A stretch of DNA of 64,000 nucleotides from Nageia nagi. Lineage: Eukaryota; Pinophyta. The position numbers were made by a program, and so were the translations under genes. The stretch's first letter is position 1. Every line of letters begins with the position of its first letter. Below are positions 58,140-64,000 of the stretch, piece after piece. The notes under the pieces were generated by a model. It was not told the DNA's origin and made no database searches. It saw nothing but the letters and a program-made list of their open reading frames with translations. The stretch covers positions 23,808,001 through 23,872,000 of the forward strand of contig JBITNC010000001.1 in the NCBI GenBank assembly GCA_050084985.1, written 5' to 3'.

Positions 58140-59510
58140 TGAGCTTGAAGATGAGGAGACCATTCTCACTATCTGTAAGTTAAGTTCTCCATATTACACA
58201 ACTCATCTTAGCTCTATTTTTCCTATATTACTACCAATGATGATGCTTTTCAAGATTGGTATTTTGATATATATAGCTACTTAAAGGGAGACCAAAGTAT
58301 TCCTTCTAGATATACTAAGAATGATAGACTAAGATTGAGAAAGACTACTATGAAATATGTTATCATTAGTGATATTTTATATAGAATATCCTTTGATGGT
58401 GCATTGTTGAGATGTTTAACATAGGATGAGATAGATAATACTTTAAAGCAAGCTCATGATGGACTATGTGGTGGCCATTTTCATGCCAAAGTTCTTTATA
58501 CAAAGATCTTGAGACCAGGGTACTATTGGCCCACTATGGAAGAAGATTGTCAAACTCATGTGAAAGCATGTTTGCCATGCCAAAAGCATGCAAACATAGA
58601 AAAATAGCCCACTCAAGAAATCAATTCCATTATTTCTCCATGAATCTTTGCTACTTGGGGCATAGATTTGATTGGCATGATTAATCCTCATTCTAGATAA
58701 GGAAACAAATTTATCATCAAAGCTACAAAATATAATACCAAGTGGGAAGAATCCATCCCCATGAAGTCAGTTACACAAGAAAAGATTATTGCACTCCTTA
58801 TAGAATACATCATCACTAGATTTGATGTGCCACAAAGGTTGATCATGGATAATGGTCCAAATCTTAAGGGAAAGGATATGTAAGCATTTTGTAAAAATTT
58901 CACATCACACAAACCTTTTCTTTAGTTTACTACCCTCAAGGTAATGGTCAATTGAAGCAAAAATAAGACACTTAAGAGTATTCTTTCCAAAACATAGGAT
59001 AAGTAAAAAGAGATTGGCATGAGCAATTACCATATGCACTATGGGCCTATAGAACTAGTGTCCAAACAACCACTAGGGAAACACCCTTTTCATTATATAT
59101 AGAGATGAGGTCATTAACCTACTTGAGTTAGAGATTGCTTCATTAGAATCTCTTTATAAGGTGATATTTTGAATGAAGATGCAAGAAAAGCAAGATTGCA
59201 GCAATTAGAGATGTTAGATGAAAAAAGAATTAGAGCCATTGAGCATCAAAAGGTCTACCATACCAAACTTAAGAGAGCATTTGGCAAGAAAATAAAAATA
59301 AAGAGTTCAAAATAGGGGACCTAGTCTTAAAAGAGAATATCAACAAAACAACAACAAATGAGGAGGCTAAAGGTAAATTTGAACCCAATTGGTTAGGCCC
59401 ATATGTTGTTGTTGATGTAATAGTATCAGGAGCATACATGTTATTAACTTTGGATGGTAAGGAAGAACTAAAAACCTTCAATTGCATCCATTCAAGCATT
59501 TTTATGCTTG
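58140..59510 (+). pseudogene. pol: Integrase of element B
   Basis: Zinc-binding HHCC: AHDGLCGGHFHAKVLYTKIL and KACLPCQKH (58450-58590). Core: first Asp in WGIDLIGMINP (about 58668), second in IMDNGPNLKGKDM (about 58848). The Glu position reads YYPQGNGQLKQ (about 58930), Lys in place of Glu. C-terminal part: EHQKVYHTKLKRAFGKKI, FKIGDLVLKENINK, KGKFEPNWLGPYVVV. Stops near 58606, 58650, 58698, 58880 and 58966. Confidence 0.85.
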
Positions 59511-59664
59511 AAAAGCATAGCTTATGCCCCTACAAAATAATTCATATCAAATGCAGGGGCAAATTTCTTTTTATTTTATGTACAGATCCATGCAAAATAC
59601 AACATTGATGACCTTGCTTGATTGTTAACATGATGCTAGTGCATGCAAAAAAATAAAAATTAAT

Positions 59665-60230
59665 AGTCTAATTTTTCAATCATGGACATAAAAATGCATG
59701 ATCATCGATGGCCAACAAAATGGCTAGTGAGAGTTCACTCACTTAAAAGTAAACTAATGATACAACCATTAGCAAGTTTTGACATTGACTCATCATCAAT
59801 GGATGATACAACATACTATCTATCCACATGATTTTTTCTTTAAACCCATACTAAAGCATAATTTATTTGGATCATAAACACACAAATGCATGATTGCTAA
59901 TGGCCAACAAAATGACTAGTGAGAGTTCACTCACTTAAAAGTAAACTAATGATACAGCTATTAGCAATTTATTAACATTGGATCATCTTCAATGGATGAT
60001 ATATTTTGTTGTGTATCCACATGATTTTTGCTTTGAACCCATCTAAAGCATATTATCTTTGGATCATATACATACAAATGTATGATCATCGATGGCCATC
60101 ATATGACTATGAGAGTTCACTCACTTAAAAGATAAATCAATGATGTAGCTATGAACAAGATGTTGACATTGGATCATATCTAATAAAAAACAACTTACTA
60201 TGCATCATCATTATTTTATGATTAAATTTC
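59665..60230 (+). repeat. 191-bp tandem repeat in 3' non-coding region of element B
   Basis: Three copies marked by GAGAGTTCACTCACTTAAAA at 59729, 59921 and 60111 (spacing 192 and 190). Each unit includes ATCATCGATGGCCA and TTGGATCATAT blocks. Element A carries two copies. Region 59511-59664 and 60231-60720 holds no gene. Confidence 0.82.
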
Positions 60231-60719
60231 ATTATAGGTATATAGATCTAGCAAAATAAAAGAAAATTATAGCCAAAACTAGGGCACCAACATCATGCTC
60301 ATGGTATGTTGGACTAATGATGGCTTACATTTCATTATCATTTCCACCAATCCAAAGTAAAACCTCTCTATTTTGAGGCATGGATGTAAGTGCAAATGGT
60401 TCCAATTATTAGACATGATGGAATGGCCAAATTCATGATTGAGATAATATAAAAGAGGCACATCATACCTTCCATATCCAACCTCAGATATGGATTTTCA
60501 TAGTCATCTAAACATCATCCAAATAGTATTCTTGAAGATAATTCTTCAATAGCTTTTGCCTTGGCTACTCCACTTAAGGATCTTTCCTAGGGTACCCATA
60601 AAGACCCTCAACATCATTTTGCAAAAGACAACATCAAAAAAAGATCAAAAAATTTTCTTCTATGTCTTGGCTACACTTATTCTTTGGACATGTAATTTCA
60701 TTTCTTCAATCTACACATC

Positions 60720-60733
60720 TAAAAAGGGACAAA
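60720..60733 (+). other. Polypurine tract of element B
   Basis: TAAAAAGGGACAAA immediately before the 3' LTR start. Confidence 0.75.
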
Positions 60734-61221
60734 TGTAGACACCTCAAAATGAACTTTTATGTATGTAATAAATCATTTTAATCCCTTAATAGATTATTAT
60801 GTAAAAGGGATTAAAAATGTATAAAAGAGGTGTAGGCCATGTATTTGACCCTTGTGGATTGTACAAGGTGTAAAAATATCAAAGTCATGTAAACTTGTAT
60901 CATATATAAAGGCATCATTTGATGAACCTATAGATCATGAGCGAATCATGGGCAAATAACCATTTCAAGCTAATACAAGGAATATCAATTGAAGATCATT
61001 TGAAAGATTGAAACTTGCTTTATCTATCTACATTGACCTCTATTATTTTGTAATTTTGCATGTATGTTCATAATTTTATTATTTGCTGATTCACTCATCG
61101 CTACATTCTTGTTTGCATTTGTAATTTCACTTATCTTATAATGCCAATGATGTGCCAATTCTAGGACACCAATGGCATACTTGTTTATGAATGTATGCTC
61201 TATCTTTTGTGCATTTTATGA
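60734..61221 (+). mobile_element. Truncated 3' LTR of element B
   Basis: TGTAGACACCTCAAAATGAA... matches 52758 onwards up to TTTTATGATTAATGG at about 61221. After that the sequence is unrelated, so the last 160-170 bp of the LTR are lost. The break may be the edge of a later insertion or a deletion. Confidence 0.85.
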
Positions 61222-63678
61222 TTAATGGATTAATTTATCAATTTTAAAGAGGCTAAATAATAATTAAATTAATATTTTAAGATCATAATGGGTTAATTTA
61301 TCAATTTTCATATAATAGATAATTGATAATGATATTGCTTGAATTGGTTTGACAATGTGAATAGTAAAATTATACCCTATGATCAAGGAAATATGGTAGT
61401 CCTAGTGAGAACATAAAACTTTATAAGTTCAAATAATTGGGTATTGATTTTATTACTTGTATGTTTGAAAGAATGATATGTGATGCATCTATGATAGGAT
61501 GCTTTTTGACATGGAAATAGTTTCTTGATCCTCAATAACTTTAAAACCTTTCCTAGTACTTATATCCAACCAATCTTGGCCCCTTGGGATGAACATACAA
61601 GATGGATATGTCAAGAAGATGCATCAATAGAAAAAAGATGTATTTAAGACCTTATATGATATATTTATACAAAGCTATGATGTATACTCCTCATTTTGAT
61701 TGTATGGAAAATCACATGTAATTAAATACATCATACATTATGATGTGCATCATGATCAAGTTACCAATTAGGGTTACCAAAGTCTAGATATATTGCTATT
61801 AGGGCATGGAATAAAGTCATTAACCATTGTTATATAGTCAATTAAAACACATGTAATTATGTACTAATTATGTGCCAAGGTAGATAGTCCTTGTATCCAT
61901 GACATACTTGTAAAATATTTATGAGAAGTCAAGATTCAAGTAAGTTTTGTCTCGTTCAATGTTTGTGTTTATAAAAGGATCTAATAAATTTATGAGGCTA
62001 TAAATAATGATTCAAAAGGGATAAATAAACAATGATAATAATATGCTCATGTGTGGATAATTATTTAGAGACACATTAAATTTCCTAACCTAATATGACT
62101 ATTGTGAATTAAGAATCATATTATGGTATATAGATAGTCTAACATTGAAAGGAAATCTCCCTTATGATAATCAATAAAAGGATTAGGAAAGAAGAACATT
62201 TATGAATCATTAAGACAATGAAATGATGGTGTTGTATTCAAGAAAATAGACATCTATGAAATGTCAAAATACAAAGGCATTAGTTACTTACATAACATTG
62301 GAATGACTTAAATAGGATGGTAATGTTTTAGATTAAATAAAATGTTAGGGTTTAGATGATCTTACATGAAAACCTAATCAAGAAGTTAAAACCCTAAAAG
62401 TTAAATATAAGATAAAGGATACCTCAAACCAACATTAGAAATCGATCAAAAGAAATGATAAGTAAACAAACAAACTAGTTAAACAAAATCAAAGATAAGA
62501 ACTATGGGTTGACAAATGATTAGGAAAAAATATAGAGATAAAACTAGTCAAACCCTCATTGTTGTAAGTTCACTTAATGAAAACTAAAATATATTCCTTT
62601 AGTATGTTATAATCTATATCATACTTCCTTTTTATAAGTAACCACTTTTAGAAGCATCTCAAGGCTTGTTATCATTATATGGTATGTGATGTAATTTTAA
62701 AGTAATATTCTTTGCACCACATCATGCATATGTGATATTTATAGTAAAGTACTATTGAATATTCTTTGATGGCTTCATGAATAAGTTTTTGAAAGTTCTT
62801 ATGCATATTTGATGAATTTACTACTTTTGATTAATAATGTGAAAAGTGGTTCATTTACAAATTATTAGATTATAAGAATATACTATTGCTTGATTCAAGC
62901 ATGAAACCTAGAAAATCAATAATTGGTATGAGATCAATTATTACTAGGGAAATTAATGTGGGGATGGTTTTAGTTTATAATATTGCTATAAAATTTATTA
63001 AATATACAAACCACTTGAGGGTATTATCCTAATATCCATGGCTCCCCAAGATATGGGCACAGGGATGTCAAACACCATGGTGAGCCTAGCCAATAGATAT
63101 GGGTAGTTTAGTGTCTTAGACCCTCAACAAGTTATCAAATATGGGTAGCATTCAACAAAATTACAATTACCAAGTAAGGGTAACTAGTATTCATACTACT
63201 ATAGTTAAAAAAATAGGATTATGATGACTATTCCATAGGATATGATTCTTACATGTTTCATATGGAGGATTTCCTAGAATAATCTATCTGGATCTATGAA
63301 TTAGAGGGTTACCATTGGGAGAAAGATGCATAACCTTATGGATGAGAATTATCTTCAATGATAGGGGACACCAAGAAGAAAACCACTACTCCATGACCAA
63401 GATGTGTATATATATAATTTGTGAACAAAAATGGTGGTGTCACCTATGTGACATCTTCCAATGGGGTGAGCATTGAGAAGTGAACACCAAAATGGTTTTG
63501 ATCAATATTGGTTAATCTAGATTTGACCAATATTTTCATGGATGTTAACTAGCTAGAATTATGGCATGCTCATGTGGATCACCTTGTCCATTCTAAACCA
63601 TTTGAGTGTTCAAATTAAATAAAAAAAAGATCTCAAATTTTATGGTTTTATGAAGTCAAAGATAGGTGAAGCATTACA
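61222..63678 (+). mobile_element. Repeat-rich DNA ending in an LTR edge
   Basis: No coding signal in 2.4 kb. The right end ...GAAGCATTACA directly precedes a Met-type primer site, so some part of this region is the 5' LTR of another plus-strand element. I cannot place its left edge; the partner LTR would lie beyond the window. Confidence 0.45.
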
Positions 63679-63679
63679 T

Positions 63680-63691
63680 TGGTATCAAAGC
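63680..63691 (+). other. Primer-binding site of an element that continues past the window
   Basis: TGGTATCAAAGC one base after an LTR-type ...CA end. One mismatch to the standard initiator tRNA-Met site. Region 63692-64000 would be its leader; no frame is recognised there. Confidence 0.7.
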
Positions 63692-64000
63692 ATTAAGTTC
63701 AAACCCTCAGACCTATGGTCCACCAATATTTTGTTGTAGGATTTTATAAGGTCAATATGAGGATTCTTGAGCCTAATGATAACACCATTTTGTGGATTCA
63801 TATTATTGCACTCCTAAGATGCGTAATAAGAGCTTTTGGTAACCTATAATAAGGTGTAGGGAATGATCTCCCTTAAATACTAATGCAAGGGTAAATAAAA
63901 AAATGTTAGAGGTCATAATGGAAGGAATAATAACATGAGGAATTATAATATAAGAAAACCTAATAATAATGAAATCAAGAGTTTTGAAAGTCATTCTACT

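Noticed and set aside
1-64000. CRISPR array, tRNA or rRNA genes, bacterial-type operon, defence system
   Set aside because: No regularly spaced identical repeats with unique spacers, no tRNA-like box pattern beyond the primer-binding sites, and the content is clearly plant nuclear repeat DNA.

Overview
This window looks like nuclear DNA of a plant with a very large, repeat-filled genome, probably a gymnosperm or similar giant-genome lineage. The lineage is an inference from the AT-rich composition, the plant-type retroelement families and the heavy decay; no marker gene is present. I found no intact host gene, rRNA, tRNA or CRISPR array. The longest uninterrupted reading frames are under 150 codons, and nearly all recognisable ones are broken retrotransposon genes. 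One 100-base run of N (42038-42137) is an assembly gap.

Layout. 1-2262 is the 5' end of a minus-strand Tat-like Ty3/Gypsy element (F: gag, PBS, LTR). 2292-4925 is a plus-strand chromovirus-like Ty3/Gypsy pol remnant (C). 5575-12137 is a complete but coding-poor LTR element (D): Met-type PBS, 62-bp tandem repeats, an unrecognised decayed ORF and a terminal chromodomain. 12140-13750 holds Ty1/Copia gag-protease debris arranged as inverted repeats. 14206-14672 is an open Ser/Pro/Tyr-rich frame interrupted by element E (14673-23337). E is a minus-strand LTR element with 4/5-matching target duplications, no recognisable pol, a 2963-bp internal tandem duplication and a decayed cargo frame built partly of 36-codon repeats.

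24015-25690 holds two tandem-repeat arrays. 25840-32795 is Tat-lineage element A, with LTRs, a duplicated LTR-plus-leader, gag-protease, and a deletion fusing the start of RT to the end of integrase. 33013-36893 is a non-coding LTR element (G) in tandem arrangement. 36895-40215 is a Copia pol remnant sitting in its second unit. 40216-43305 holds a repeat copy, a possible LINE C-terminus, a Copia protease fragment, the gap, a possible MULE transposase fragment and a possible LINE tail.

46421-46825 is a 68-bp tandem array, 48072-49461 a solo LTR of family D, and 50574-52600 LTR-like sequence. 52758-61221 is element B, the best preserved element: gag, protease, G-patch-like linker, RT, RNase H, a second (archaeal-type) RNase H, integrase, 191-bp 3' tandem repeats, PPT and a truncated 3' LTR. 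The last 2.8 kb ends with the 3' edge of another LTR and a Met-type PBS at 63680.

Elements A, B and F share LTR ends (TGTAGAYRCC...CTACA) and a TGGTGAACYY-type primer site, so they form one Tat-like superfamily at different stages of decay. D and its solo LTR are a second family, E a third, G a fourth. All of the coding genes are inferred pseudogenes. Their interest lies in how the elements rearranged: nested insertion, LTR-sharing tandems, internal deletion, and tandem repeats growing inside elements.
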